64,000 nt of DNA from Anodontia alba (taxonomy: Eukaryota; Mollusca; Bivalvia; Lucinida; Lucinidae): NCBI GenBank assembly GCA_964016985.1, contig OZ024828.1, positions 73,157,264-73,221,263 of the forward strand, given 5' to 3'. How positions within the stretch are numbered: position 1 is the first letter of the stretch; each line of letters starts with the position of its first letter. Below are positions 32,157 to 43,654 of the stretch, in pieces. The notes beneath the pieces are model-generated. The model saw only the letters and a list, made by a program, of their open reading frames with translations, was not told the origin of the DNA and did not search any database. The position numbers were made by a program, and so were the translations under genes.

Positions 32157-33790
32157 TCATATAGTCATTTCGACAATTTTTCCATGCAACTCTTTATAGC
32201 ATTACGAAAACATACCTATATAATTTTGACCTCCTTAAACCCCACTTCTATATAGTAAAACCTGGGTTTATAGGGGTACACATTAGTTTTCGTATTTCTG
32301 CTCAAAAACATGAGGCGGTTCTAACGAGTACCCACAATCTATGTTTTGAGCAGAAATATTAAAAAATATCAGATTTTTTTATCTAAAAACGTTTAGTTTT
32401 TGGCAGTGAAATTTTCAGTATATTTGAATAGGCATGTCATCGTAATGGCGAGCGAGCTGCCGCATGGGGCCGAGGCCTGCGAGAAAAAGCTTTGCCATCA
32501 AACCAAACCGGAAATAAACATTTTGTTTGCAGTTTGTCGGGTTCTCAATTAATGTGGCAGATCTTTTTGTATTTGCCGGGACCAACTGGGAAAATCAGGT
32601 ACCAGAATCCGATACCAAAATTTTAACGGTATAGCTTGGGATTTATACTTTGATTTTTTGGACGATTTTTTGGCTTTAATATTATCCAATTGTACTGTAA
32701 CTGCAAAATGTGATTTATCAAAGCATAGTGCATTGCTAGCTCGCCTATAGGCATTGCCTATATTCATATTATTTCGATAATTATTCCATGCAACTGTAAT
32801 TATTTCGTGCAATTGTTGGTACGTGGGTAATCATCCCTTGGCATAATTGTTGGTGCTTGGATAATCATTCCGTGCAACTGTTTTCATATAGATACTTATC
32901 CCATGCAACTGTTTTCATTTCGATAATTATTCTGTGCAACTGTTTTAATTTTGATAATTCTCCAGTGTAACTGTTTTCATTTCGACAAAATACCGAGTGA
33001 TAGATACTTTAACATTACGTGCAACTGTTTTCATTTCGATAATAATTACGTGCAGTTGGTTTTATTTCGATGATAATTACGTGAAGTTGGTTTCATTTCG
33101 CTAATTATCCTGTGTAACTCTTTATTTCGATAATTATCCCATGCAACTACATGTATTTTCATTTCGATAATTATCCCGTGCCATTGTTTTCATTTCGACA
33201 ATTGCCCCGTGTAGCTGTTTTCATTTTGATAATAATCTCATGCAACTATTTCCGTTTCGACAATAATCCCGTGCAACTATTTTCATTTCGATAATTATCG
33301 TGTGCTATTGTTTTCATTTCGATAATTATCCTGTGTAACTTATTTCGATGATTATCCCATGCAGCTATGTTCATTTCGATAATTATTGCCTGACAATATT
33401 TTCATTTCGACAATTTTACTGTGTAACTGTTTATATATTCGATAATCATCACATGCAAGTGATGCAACTATTTTTATTTCGATAATTACCACCATGCAAC
33501 TGTTTTCATTCGATAATTATTCCGCGCAACTGTTTTCATTTCGATAATTAACCAGTGCAACTGTTTTCATGTCGACAAAAAATATCCAGTGATACCGTAA
33601 TTATCCCGTGCAACAGTTTTCATTTCGATAATAATCTCGTGCAAATGTTTTCATTTCGATAATTATCCCATGCAACTGTTTTAATTATGATAATTATCCT
33701 ATGCAACAATTTTCATTTCGATAATTATCCCGTGAATCACTTTTCATTTCGATATGCAACCATTTTCACTTGGATAATTCTCTGTGCAAC
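32157..33790. repeat. Minisatellite, ~32-bp TTTTCATTTCGATAATTATC units
   Basis: Some 30 degenerate units of TTTTCATTTCGATAATTATC plus CCGTGCAACTG. The main array runs 32740-33790. A single unit at 32157-32195 (TCATTTCGACAATTTTTCC, ATGCAACT) lies left of a MITE, so the array was longer before insertions at 32200-32740. Variants such as ACAATT and ATAATT are interspersed, showing an old array. Confidence 0.9.
32200..32447 (+). mobile_element. MITE family A, copy 5 (nested in minisatellite)
   Basis: CATTACGAAAACATACCTAT ... ATAGGCATGTCATCGTAATG. One arm of the central hairpin is lost (AAACATGAGGCGG). Confidence 0.85.
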
Positions 33791-34017
33791 TGTTTCGTGT
33801 CACTGAGTCCTTTAACGTCATCTGTTCCCGTGTAAGGCAAGGTTCAAAATTTGCTTGCGGTTACTATCAAAATAGTATATTTGCGAAACCACTTGATTCT
33901 TTTACTAGCTTTCTCGGTGGTATGCAGGGTATCTGTCCTCTACTGGCAGCATCTGAATCAAATACAGTGAACCATAGTTACTACGACAGCATGTGTTCCC
34001 AACGGTGTTGCCATTAA
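33784..34017 (+). other. Unrecognised 77-codon frame, Cys-rich end
   Basis: Open frame MQLFRVTESFNVICSRVRQG ... GICPLLAASES ... YYDSMCSQRCCH. Its first codons come from the last minisatellite unit; the rest is outside any repeat I see. The terminal C-x3-CC pattern resembles small secreted peptides, but there is no signal peptide and no splice support. Confidence 0.2.
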
Positions 34018-34061
34018 AATGAATTCTTAATGTACTGAATAATCTTTATTAAAGTTCTTAT

Positions 34062-34165
34062 TTTATTTCTACTTTCTCATAGAACATACGTTTGAGATAT
34101 TTGTTAGAATCGTCTCAGTGAGGCTATTCTAACAAATATCCAAAACATATGTGTGATGGAGTATT
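34062..34165. repeat. Hairpin repeat, AGATATTTGTTAGAATCG
   Basis: Arms GAGATATTTGTTAGAATCG and its inverse with CTAACAAATATCCAAAAC. A similar hairpin at 39190-39290 sits inside a larger inverted-repeat element. Confidence 0.6.
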
Positions 34166-34611
34166 AAATACAATTTTCTAGCATAATTTCTAATAAATGT
34201 CTCTTCTGAAGCGAATATTTCATGCAGTCAAATTATCATTATAACGAATGTCGTTGTTTCAAGTGTCGGTAAAAAGAGGGTTGACTATATATTTTTACGC
34301 TTACCAATTTCGTCCGAAAGTCCGTACAAGTGTGGCGTGAACCGAATAATCTAAACCACGTGATTACCTGCTGTGTGACATGCACATTTTCCCCTTGGGC
34401 AACAGTTTGCATAAAATGTCAAACTTTATGTTCTAGAAAAATATTTCAAAATATTGCCTGCTTAATGTTTTCCATGCCAATAAAAATTGTTTCGACGGAC
34501 AGGTCCTTCTCCAGAATAGACTGCGTGATCACAGAAATTCAAGTATACTGTTCGAGACTCAGAGTATTTATTGTCTACGCCCATGGACCTAGACAATTTT
34601 AGTGTTTGATA

Positions 34612-34890
34612 CATTACGAAAACACGCCTATTCAAATATATAGAAAATTTCACCACCAAAAAACTGAAAGTTTTCAGGTAAAAATTCTGATATTTTTTAT
34701 ATTTCTGCTCAAATTATAGATTGTGGTACTCGTTAGAACCGCCTCACCGAGGCGGTTCTAAAGAGTACCCACAATCTATGTTTTGAGCAGAAATAAGAAA
34801 ACTAATGTATACCCCTTCAAACTCCAGTTTTACTATATAAAAGTGGGGTTTAAGGCGGGGTCAAAATTATATCAGTATGTTTTCGTGATG
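34612..34890 (-). mobile_element. MITE family A, copy 6
   Basis: CATTACGAAAACACGCCTAT ... TATCAGTATGTTTTCGTGATG, central hairpin AGAACCGCCTCACCGAGGCG. Confidence 0.88.
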
Positions 34891-34988
34891 TTGCTTCGGA
34901 AGCACTTTATGAAATGTCATGAACTCGTTCAATGCTAATTTGCATGAACTGCTTAACATTATCTTATTCATTGAGTATTAGCGTTCAC

Positions 34989-35122
34989 AAAAAGTTTGGT
35001 CTACGTTTAGCACACAATGTGTATGTGTGCTAAGACACACTGTGTATGTGTGCTAAGACACACTGTGTATGTGTGCTAAGACACAATGTGTATGTGTGCT
35101 AAGAGTAGACTAAGTTTTTGTG
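34989..35122. repeat. Hairpin with 23-bp tandem core
   Basis: Outer arms CACAAAAAGTTTGGTCTACG and AGTAGACTAAGTTTTTGTG are inverted. Between them four units of ACACACTGTGTATGTGTGCT plus AAG repeat with a 23-bp period (35014-35103). Confidence 0.85.
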
Positions 35123-35359
35123 AAAGCAAATACTTGTTGTAATAAGTGACTGAAAAATGACATTAATGTATTATTAGCACCTGTTAAGAAGACTCCAAGC
35201 TAAAATTATCAAAAAGATGTGAATGGCAAATGTAAAGATGTAAAATTACTTTTTGTAAAGTCGCCTTTAATTATTGCGGCTAATACAAATCAAACACTGC
35301 TCAAACAAATGTATGGTTGAAGGATGAGAGTTTTCTTCTAACAATTATAGCTCTCTAAA

Positions 35360-35530
35360 CTAGATCAGCAGACCACGTTTCTCTTGATTGTCCCATAAAT
35401 AGGGTTTGAAATTGCTTTCAAATAGTCTGCAGAATAAAAAGACATTTGGAATGAAATATCAAGCCCTATATTCTGGAAGAAAAAAATAAATAAAATTTAT
35501 TCTGAAATATTGTCTGCTGATATTGAAAAT
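35360..35530. mobile_element. Palindromic MITE, TTTGACATTTC family (diverged)
   Basis: GATCAGCAGACCACGTTTCT, AGGGTTTGAAATTGC and the inverse GAATGAAATATCAAGCCCTA with AAATATTGTCTGCTGATA. Confidence 0.55.
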
Positions 35531-35624
35531 AAGTCAACTTAAGGTTAAATACTTTGTATATATTATTTAATGACTCTATCTATTAACTAAATTACAACTT
35601 TTAACCTTTACCACTCTTTGGGCT

Positions 35625-35805
35625 AACTCAGCAGACGACAAATTGATAATATTTTTCTCATTTTTTCCAAGAGAACAGGTTTGACATTTCGTGCAAAGGA
35701 GACAATTTGCATGAAATGTCAAAACCTGTTTTCTGGATAAAAAAAAAAAAAACAGCAACAAGAAAAAATATTTTAAAATGTCGTCTGCTGATTTTTACCC
35801 AGAGT
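35625..35805. mobile_element. Palindromic MITE, TTTGACATTTC family
   Basis: CAGCAGACGACAAATTGATA, GGTTTGACATTTCGTGCAAA, GACAATTTGCATGAAATGTC and AAAATGTCGTCTGCTGATTT. Confidence 0.8.
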
Positions 35806-36311
35806 GCTAAGCGTTAAATATCTCTTATTACAGGGATACACACTGACAATGTTTCTTTGTAATTACAGGCCATGATTTCAAATTATCAGATGCTACCTTG
35901 TGTTAAGGAAAGATTTCTAGTTCATATTCATTCTTTGGGCATCAGAGTTAGTATTTACATTAAATCAGTGTTCAAACATGTACCATCTTAATGATAATTA
36001 TTATTGAAATTTAGCTTTGCCGCACAAAAAGGGCCGTGATCAAGCAATCTAATTACGGCTTACATTGTTTCTCAGGAAAAAGTCTAGGTATTGTAGAATT
36101 TTGCTTTTGATGGGTTAATAACAGTTCATAGCAGTTTACCGTAACGACTAACTATTGGTACAGACAGGCCTAAAAAAAAAACAAAAAAAAAAACAAACAA
36201 TGTAGACCAAGATTTAGACGCCGCAGAACAGGGTCTATACTCCTTGCCACTCAGTCCTGCATTTTGGACATATCAACAGGTAGCAAAACTTGGATTTGTT
36301 CCAATTTTAGG

Positions 36312-36562
36312 ACAAATATGAGCCAGCGCACGACAAAACGTACCAATAAGTCTTGTGCGATCAGCGAAGACTCAGATCAGCCTGTGCATCTGCACAGACT
36401 GATCAGAGTCTTAGCTGATCGCATGTCCCTTCAACAGCTTCCAGACTATCCAAAAATGGATAAACGAGAACTCTTGTCATACTGGGTGGATGTACAAGCT
36501 GATCTGAGTCTTTGCTGGTCACACAGGTCTTATTGTATATTTTGTCTTGTGCTGCTCATATA
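36312..36562. mobile_element. Family D MITE with long inverted ends
   Basis: GAGCCAGCGCACGACAAAAC pairs with ATTTTGTCTTGTGCTGCTC. Left hairpin AGCGAAGACTCAGATCAGCC..CTGATCAGAGTCTTAGCTG. The 99-codon plus-strand frame over it is repeat-derived. Confidence 0.8.
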
Positions 36563-37398
36563 GTAAGGAACTTTGATATCTCAATATTCGGGTGAATTTT
36601 AGTATGCATTGCAACGTCATTTTTCTACATGAAGCAGTTGACTGTAGTTAAATCTCCATCAATATTCAGTAAAAGGCACGTTTTGCTTTTCTTCCAAATG
36701 GTGATGTATTTTAATGCAATATGGCGTGGTGTCTCGTGTCATTTTAGGGATGAAACAATAAAATTTGTGTATTGTTTTGTAATATATTTTATTGCCCTAT
36801 TTGGGACGCCGAATATGCATTCGCGGTCACATGTATACCTTTAGGCGCGAAAGCGTCTGGTTTGGCTCCGCACTATTTGCGAGTGTACCAGTCAGTGCAC
36901 ACTATAAATTGGTTAAACAGTTTAGACTGAATAAACTCTTCCATGCCATATATTGAAAGAGTCCAATTTCAATTTTAGGTACGTCAGATTATCTGAATAA
37001 GTAGCCTCACATAAATGACTAAAGTATTTGCAAACAGAGAGATCCTGACGCCGCGTTCTGTGATGTATTTCTTTCTTTCTTTCCCCTGCATGAAACCCTT
37101 ACACCCATTCAAATATCAATAAGATCGAAAATGTCCCGCGCAGCGCAGCATGCTGGCTCACAAAAGACTACTCTTCATACAAAGTGTGACCAAGAAGAGC
37201 AAATCTCTGGGATGGCGGTCTTGAACAGGGTGGTGCAGATGCACGCCTTATTTAATGCTATAAAATGCCATGTTTCTGCCAAGATACCACTGTTAAATAA
37301 AGACATAAAAAACAAGACGTGTTTTGATTATTAGTTTATCACTGATAAAAGACTGGGCACAACAAATCCTAATATACTGTCAATAAATGATAGACAGG

Positions 37399-37509
37399 TA
37401 GCCCAGTAAGATTCTTTATAAATCTATAGCGGACCGTTATCGGCCCCTCAGGGTAGCTGACGGGCCGATAATTGTCCGCTAGGGATTTATAAAGCATGCT
37501 AGCTGGGTA
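37399..37509. mobile_element. Palindromic MITE family G, copy 1
   Basis: Inverted ends TAGCCCAG..TTTATAAATCTATAGCGG and CCGCTAGGGATTTATAAAG..CTGGGTA; centre CGGCCCCTCAGGGTAGCTGA. Relative at 53.2 kb. Confidence 0.8.
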
Positions 37510-37789
37510 GAAACCCTATAAGGGAATTTAGTACTCGCTTATTTATCTGTTACATTGACAATCTCATATGAGCTACAATAATCCTACAAAATTTATTACT
37601 TTTCAGAAGGCCTCTTTACAACACGCTGCTAGGATCTAATAATCACCTTTTTATGGTATGCGTTGGATCTCTCTCGCATAACGCCTAAAGGACAATGATA
37701 TCATTAGTGAGTGATAACACTTTCTCATTTTAGTTATGTCTTAAGTTTTATACAGCGCTAAGTAAGAATGACCAGGAACATGCATCCGA

Positions 37790-38990
37790 TGAATTTCCCT
37801 TTAGCTATTGCACAGTGGAAAGTGCTGCCTACCAAGCTATCCTGTGTGCAACTTGCATCCGATGAATTTTCCTTTAACTATTGTAAGGTAGAAACTTGCA
37901 TCCTTGCCAAACTGAGTGGAACTTGAATCCTTATCAGACTGTCACGAGTGGAACTTGCATCTGAAAAATTTCCTTTTAGTTATTGTACAGTGGAAAGTTC
38001 TCCTCTTACCAGACTGTCCTGAGTGGAACTTGCATCCGATGAATGTCCCTTTAGCTATTTTACAGTGGAAAGTTCTCCCCTTACTAGACTGTCCTGAGTG
38101 GAACTTGCATCCGATGAATTCCCCTTTAGCTATTGTCAGGTGGAAAGTTCTCCCTTACCAGACTGTCCTGAGTGGAACTTCATCCGATGAATTTCCCTTT
38201 AGCTATTGTACAGTGGAAAGTTCTACCTTACCAGACTGTCCTGAGTGTAACTTGCATCCGATGAATTTCCCTTTAGCTATTGTACAGTTACCAGATTGTC
38301 CTGAGTGGAACTTGCATCCGATGAATTTCCCTTAAGCTATTGTACAGTGGAAAGTTCTACCTTACCAGACTGTTCTCAGTGGAACTTGCATCCGATGGAT
38401 TTCCCTTTAGCTATTGTACAGTGGAAAGTTCTTACTTACCAGACTGTCATTTAGTGGGACTTGTATCCGATGAATTTCCCTTTAGCTATTGTTTAGAGAA
38501 AATTTTTCTCTTACCAGACTGTCCTGAGTGTAACTTGCATCCGATGAATTTCCCTTTAGCTATTGTACAGTTACCAGATTGTCCTGAGTGGAACTTGCAT
38601 CTGATGAATTTCCCTTAAGCTATTGTACAGTGGAAAGTTCTACCTTAACAGACTGTTCTGAGTGGAACTTGCATCCGATGGATTTCCCTTTAGCTATTGT
38701 ACAGTGGAAAGTTCTCACTTACCAGACTGTCCTTTAGTGAGACTTGTATCGGATGAATTTCCCTTTAGCTATTGTTTAGAGAAAAGTTTTCTCTTACCAG
38801 ACTGTACTGAGTGGAACTTGCATCTGATGGATTTCCCTTCAGCTATTGTATAATGGAAAGTTCTCCCTTACCAGACTGTCCTGAGTGGAACTTGCATCCG
38901 ATGAATTTTCCTTTACCTATTGTACAATGGGATGTTCTCCCGAACCACTGTCCTGAGTGGAACTTGCATCCGATGAATTTTCTTTGTTTT
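37790..38990. repeat. Minisatellite, ~71-bp units
   Basis: About 16 units of ACTGTCCTGAGTGGAACTTG, CATCCGATGAATTTCCCTTT, AGCTATTGTACAGTGGAAAG, TTCTCCCTTACCAG. Some units are shortened by loss of the GTGGAAAGTTCT part, and groups of units recur (38232-38330 and 38520-38630), showing block duplication. The repetitive frames (LPDCPEWNLHPMNFP) are a by-product of a unit close to a multiple of three. Confidence 0.93.
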
Positions 38991-39069
38991 GTAGGACAGA
39001 ATGGGTAAGAAATATTCGGAGTCTGAACATGCTCCATAAGCATCATTGACAAGGATAATGTTAATACAG

Positions 39070-39402
39070 TGAACCCCCTCTATACCAACACTCGATACAA
39101 CGACACAATATGTTAAATAATGATAGTTTGACTAACACGAGACCGACAGTTAATCAAAAATTAGACAAAGAACGCTGTATTTGATACTCTTTAAGAAACA
39201 TATTTTAGATATTTGTTAAATCGCCACAATGAGGCGATTTTAACAAATACCCAAAACATATATTTTTCAAGAAATAAGAATAGAACATGGCTTTTCTTAC
39301 ATATAATCATGCTCATTAAGGAGTATTTACAAAAGCAAATTTATTCTAATTGCAATAACTTGGCCGGGAACAAATGATGTCGTTCTAAAGAGGGTTCATT
39401 CT
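39070..39402. mobile_element. Inverted-repeat element with GTGAACCC.CTCT ends
   Basis: Left end AGTGAACCCCCTCTATACCA..ACAACGACA, right end ATGTCGTTCTAAAGAGGGTT..CATTC, inverse to each other. Internal hairpin around TTGTTAAATCGCC/GGCGATTTTAACAA. A matching right end lies at about 34244-34282 (ATGTCGTTGTTTCAAG..AGAGGGTT). Confidence 0.65.
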
Positions 39403-39699
39403 ATAATTCACCGTTCATCGGTACGGATATCCCCTGTGCAGGTTAAAGTTCTCACAACCGAGACAAAATGTCGCCTTAAATGCTGTCGCGAAAACTTTGC
39501 GAATGATTACTATTTGTTACGAGTATCTCTATATAATTTCTGTATATGTTTCATTGTATTCTTTAATGGCAGCATATTTATATCTACTTTAAAAATAAAA
39601 AACCTTTAACATTTGATAACATTACATCTAACGGACCTTAAAGTAATAGACTTTAAGTAAGTTTAAATAACTCTGACGACTAAAGACCAACGGCATTTA

Positions 39700-39795
39700 A
39701 GAAATAGATCAGCTCTAGCAGTGATTTGTTGACTAACAAACTGTGATTTATTACTCAACAAATCACGCACAAGAGCTGATTTATTTCGTTTCTAA
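39700..39795. mobile_element. Palindromic MITE, AGATCAGCTCT..GTGATTTGTT
   Basis: AAATAGATCAGCTCT and AGAGCTGATTTATTTCG ends, inner arms GTGATTTGTTGA/TCAACAAATCAC. Related GTGATTTGTTGCGGAATAA lies at 40000-40020. Confidence 0.6.
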
Positions 39796-40104
39796 CACAC
39801 AGAAAACGACAAAAAAGTAATTGTATCCCTCAGATTCTTCCAACTATCCGCCATCGCATAAAAAATCCCGCCAACAGTTTTGACTGTAACGTTGTTTACA
39901 TGCATTTCTTACGTTGTTAACCGCCTAACGTCGTGGAAACGAAGACTGACGTCAGCAGTGACGTCGAAACGGCGCCAGATAGCGTCGCGCGCTTCCGCCC
40001 GGTGATTTGTTGCGGAATAAATCACTGAATTTAACCATTGGCTGTATAGGCGAGGAGTGTTAGAATATGTCGTTACGTCAGAGTTTAATTATGTTGGTTA
40101 TCTG

Positions 40105-41672
40105 TAAACAAGAGGGCAAAGATGGCCTGTATCGCTCACCTGATTACCAGACAGGTTTTGAGTCCGTTGGCCTTCGGTTCAAGAGAAGACGTTCAATACA
40201 GACTTTAAGATTGCGGCCATTGGGGTCGTCTTGGATTTCCAATCGGAATATTTTTAGCTATTTTGATCTACAAGTCATCTCAATATTTCCAATGAAGTTT
40301 CGAGTAAATTGGCCTTTCGGTTAAGGAGAAGAAAATCAAAATAAATTTTCAACATGGCTGCTGTGGCGGTCATCTTTGATTTCCGATTGGAATGATTTTA
40401 GCTATTTTTGATCTACAAGTGGCTCCGATACTTCTTATCAAGTTTAGATTCTATTAGCCTTTTGGATTAAGGAAAAGAATTTCGAAATATGTTTTCAAGA
40501 TTGCAGCCGTGGCATCCTTCTTAAAATTCCGATCGATCGATCTTACTAATTTTTTATCTACAAGTCACTTTGACGCTTCCTACAAAGTTTCAAGTCAACT
40601 GACCTTTCGGTTGAAGAGAAATATTTCCAAATAGATTTTCAACATGGCGGCTCAGGCGACCATCTTGGAATTCCAATCTGAACGATTATAGCTATTTTTT
40701 GATCTACGTCACCCAAATACTTCCTATCAAGTTTTGAGTCAATTGGTCGTTCCGTTCAGGAGAAGTTTAAACTAGATTTTGAAGATGGCGACTGTGGCGG
40801 CCATCTTGAAGTTCCATTTGGAATGATGATAGCTATTTTATCTACAAGTTGCCCAATACTTCCTACCAAATCTGCCGTCAATTGGCCTTTCCGTTCCGGA
40901 GGAGTTCAAAACAGATTTTCAAAAAAAAAGGTAAGAGAAAAGTCCAGGGAGTGCCACAATCAAGATGGCGACCGTTCGATTTCCGATGGGAACGATTTTA
41001 GCTATTTTTGGTCTACAAGGTCCCCGCTACTTCCTATCAAGTTTCGAATCAATGGGCCTTTCCGTTCATAAGAAGAAGTTCAAATTGATTTTCAAGATGA
41101 CCGCCATGGCGGCCATCTTGCTTTTCTGATTGGAACAAGTTTAGCTATTTTTGATCTGCAAGTCACCATGACACTTCCTACCAAGTTTCGAGTCAACTGA
41201 CTTTTCGGTTCAGGAGAATGTTTAACACAGATTTTCAAGATATCATGGATACAAACTGATCGGACGATTTTAGTTATTTTTGTCTGCAGGTGACTCTGAT
41301 AATTCCTACCAATATTCCAATCAATTGGCCTTTCGGTTTAGAAAAAGAAGCACAAAATAGATCTTAGCTGCTTTTTATCTACATGTCGCACAGATACTTC
41401 CTACTTAGTTTGGAGTCAATTTGCCTTTCGGTTTAGGAGAAGCTCAAAATAGAATTTTCTGTTTTTAGCACTGGCAACCATTTTGTTCACTTGAGCGATA
41501 CCATTTTAGCTCATTTCGTAAAGAGTCACCTAGATATCATTCATGTGAAGTTTAATTGAAATTGGCCCATGGGTGTAGTCATTTAAAGCAAATTGTTGAT
41601 GCCGCACCACGCACGTCGGACATTGACCGATCACAATAGCTCACCTTGAGCACTTCGTGCTCAGGTGAGCTT
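40105..41672 (+). mobile_element. Hairpin-ended element with internal ~140-bp tandem units
   Basis: Begins AAGAGGGCAAAGATGGCCTG TATCGCTCACCTGA and ends GATCACAATAGCTCACCTTG followed by GAGCACTTCGTGCTCAGG TGAGCTTA, a hairpin of about 15-bp stem. Eight units share AGATGGCGGCC, CATCTTGGATTTCCGAT, TTTTAGCTATTTTTGATCTA and CTTCCTA.CAAGTTTCGAGT. It is not coding. The structural pattern, fixed 5' start and 3' hairpin with no inverted repeats, resembles Helitron-type non-autonomous elements, but the terminal bases are not diagnostic. Confidence 0.65.
40928..40963 (-). mobile_element. Orphan 3' end of the RT element, inside the array
   Basis: TAAGAGAAAAGTCCAGGGAG TGCCACAATCA, the same terminal sequence as at 44519, 46047 and (inverse) 52288, here next to an A9 run and surrounded by 140-bp array units. 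Only about 35 bp of the element is present, i.e. an extreme 5' truncation. Confidence 0.65.
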
Positions 41673-41743
41673 AAAAAAAGGAAGATGGAATAACTGTATA
41701 ATTAATAACAGTTGTTTTTTTTTTGACAATCTCAGTAACAGAG

Positions 41744-42022
41744 CATCACGAAAACACGCCTATATAATTTTGACCCCCTTAAACCCCACTTTCATATAGT
41801 AAAACCGGGGTTTACAGGGGTATACATTATTTTTCTTATTTCTGCTTAAAAACATAGATTGTGGGTACTCGTTAGAACCGCCTCGCCGAGGCGGTTCTAA
41901 CGAGTACCCACAATCTATGTTTTGAGTAGGTATGAAAAATATCAGAGATTTTTTATCTGAAATTTTTCAGTTTTTTGGAGGTGAAATTTTCTATATATTT
42001 GAATAGGTGTGTTTTCGTAATG
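41744..42022 (+). mobile_element. MITE family A, copy 7
   Basis: CATCACGAAAACACGCCTAT ... AGGTGTGTTTTCGTAATG, with a perfect central hairpin AACCGCCTCGCCGAGGCGGT. The most complete copy. Confidence 0.92.
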
Positions 42023-42514
42023 GGTAGAAATTTTACGGACAGGAGAAGCGCAATAAATTTGAATTTTCTCAGTGGTATATTTTTGGGATATTGATAAATG
42101 AAATTATCTCACTGTGTAAGATATCTTTTATTGTGGCACGAAAATAAATGACAGTATATTTATATTGTTTCGTCACATTTAATTAGTGCCGGAACCCGGA
42201 AACAGAATGGGCCTATAGATCAGCATAGAGACACGGTTTGAAATATCAATCAACAGGAAAAAAATGTATATCAGTTTCCCAAAGGTACAAGATATAGGAC
42301 TTTAATGGACAATAGCTGGCAAATGGGAAGCATCTCTTCCAGGAAGACAGCGCCAACTACTCTTGCAAGTGTTTAAGGGCAAGTTTAGAAGAATTAGTGA
42401 AAGACAAACCACACTATAAAGGTGAGGGAGAGCTGACTTGGTGAAATAGAGCAAGAATTTCCTGAGTGTAAGAGCAGCCATTAAGATGCAAAGTAAAGAC
42501 ACCAGCTGAGGAAA

Positions 42515-42926
42515 GGCAATTATAAATTTAAAGAAAGATATTAGAAATTGCGGAAGGCATATTCTTGGTCTGCATGATTATTGTTCCGCTGACTTTTGTC
42601 ACCATTTTTCATGTATTAATCCAATACAAGATACAGAAGACGGAGACATTGATGATGTTGTCCCGGAAGTTGACATAATCGAAGAACAATACAAAATCTG
42701 GAAAGATATAAGCAATAAGGAATTGGAATCTGTAAAACGGGGGAAAATAAGGGAAGTAAAATAGACAATGAGCTTTTAACAGATGTATATTTTATTGAAC
42801 AGAATGGCTGAAAAGGCAGAGCGATTGATTGGCAATTTTACTTCAAATCTGGCAGAATCATGGATGCACATTCGATGCAAATTTGACGCGGAAAAAAATG
42901 ATTTTAGGAATCATTCTATGCTATTT
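42515..42926 (+). pseudogene. Relic of a repeat-associated gene (SNLAESWMHIRCKFD family)
   Basis: One frame reads KKDIRNCGRHILGLHDYCSA DFC, then an acidic stretch (DTEDGDIDDVVPEVDIIEE), QYKIWKDISNKEL, two stops (TAG, TAA), and then ERLIGNFTSNLAESWMHIRC KFD. Motifs of the kind HVLG.H..C..FC and SNLAE.WM.IR.KFDGG are, from memory, common to a large family of uncharacterised animal proteins spread with transposable elements and often linked to YqaJ-type nuclease domains. No catalytic residues are visible here. A lysine-rich remnant (KQPRRKKQKLKKKKNKQIKH) follows at 43022-43120. Function lost. Confidence 0.5.
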
Positions 42927-43654
42927 GCCATGTAAAAGTACAGCTTGGTTACCTATAATGTTCGCGAAATTCTGTATACATAAATAGATACAGAACAAGA
43001 GCAAAGAAATAAATATCAAGTAAAACAGCCCAGAAGGAAGAAACAAAAATTAAAAAAAAAAAACAAACAGATAAAGCATCAAGCAACAAGAAAAGCCAGA
43101 AAAGATTATGTCCAGAAATCCTAGATAATTCCCAAGACTTAAGTGAAAAAGACAAAGGTGCGAAATGTCCAATGTACGTATTGTAATAAATTTGTGAAAA
43201 TTGAAGAAAAAACAGTTGATAAAATTGAAAAAGAAAGTCAGCAGCAATCGGAAGTGAACTGTGAAAGAGAAAACGCTTGACCAGTTCCAACTTTAGGGAA
43301 ATAATGTCGAGTAATGTAACTAACAACAGCAATATTCTTTACTGATAAGGCTGTTGTACTCTCCCTTTAAAGGTAATAAGTACACTAGAAAAAGTTTGAG
43401 TGCAGAGACTTATACAAGGACAGAATAGAATATTTGAACATGATAAATAAGACAGAAATTAAAGTACAAAAATAATCCATTCCAGGTCTAAAATCCCTTT
43501 TTAAGATATTCTTCAGATGGTATCGTGCATATGAAAGATGGCAGTATAGGATTAATTAAAATAAATCTAGAATTTGTCGTTCTACAAAAACATAGATGTC
43601 TCCCCCTTTTTGGTGTCATATTGTATTGCACATTCAGCGAACATTTATATTAAC

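Noticed and set aside
37916..39008. Repetitive plus-strand frames reading LPDCPEWNLHPMNFP, like a repeat protein
   Set aside because: The frame shifts between units, units vary in length by non-multiples of three, and the pattern is fully explained by the 71-bp minisatellite.
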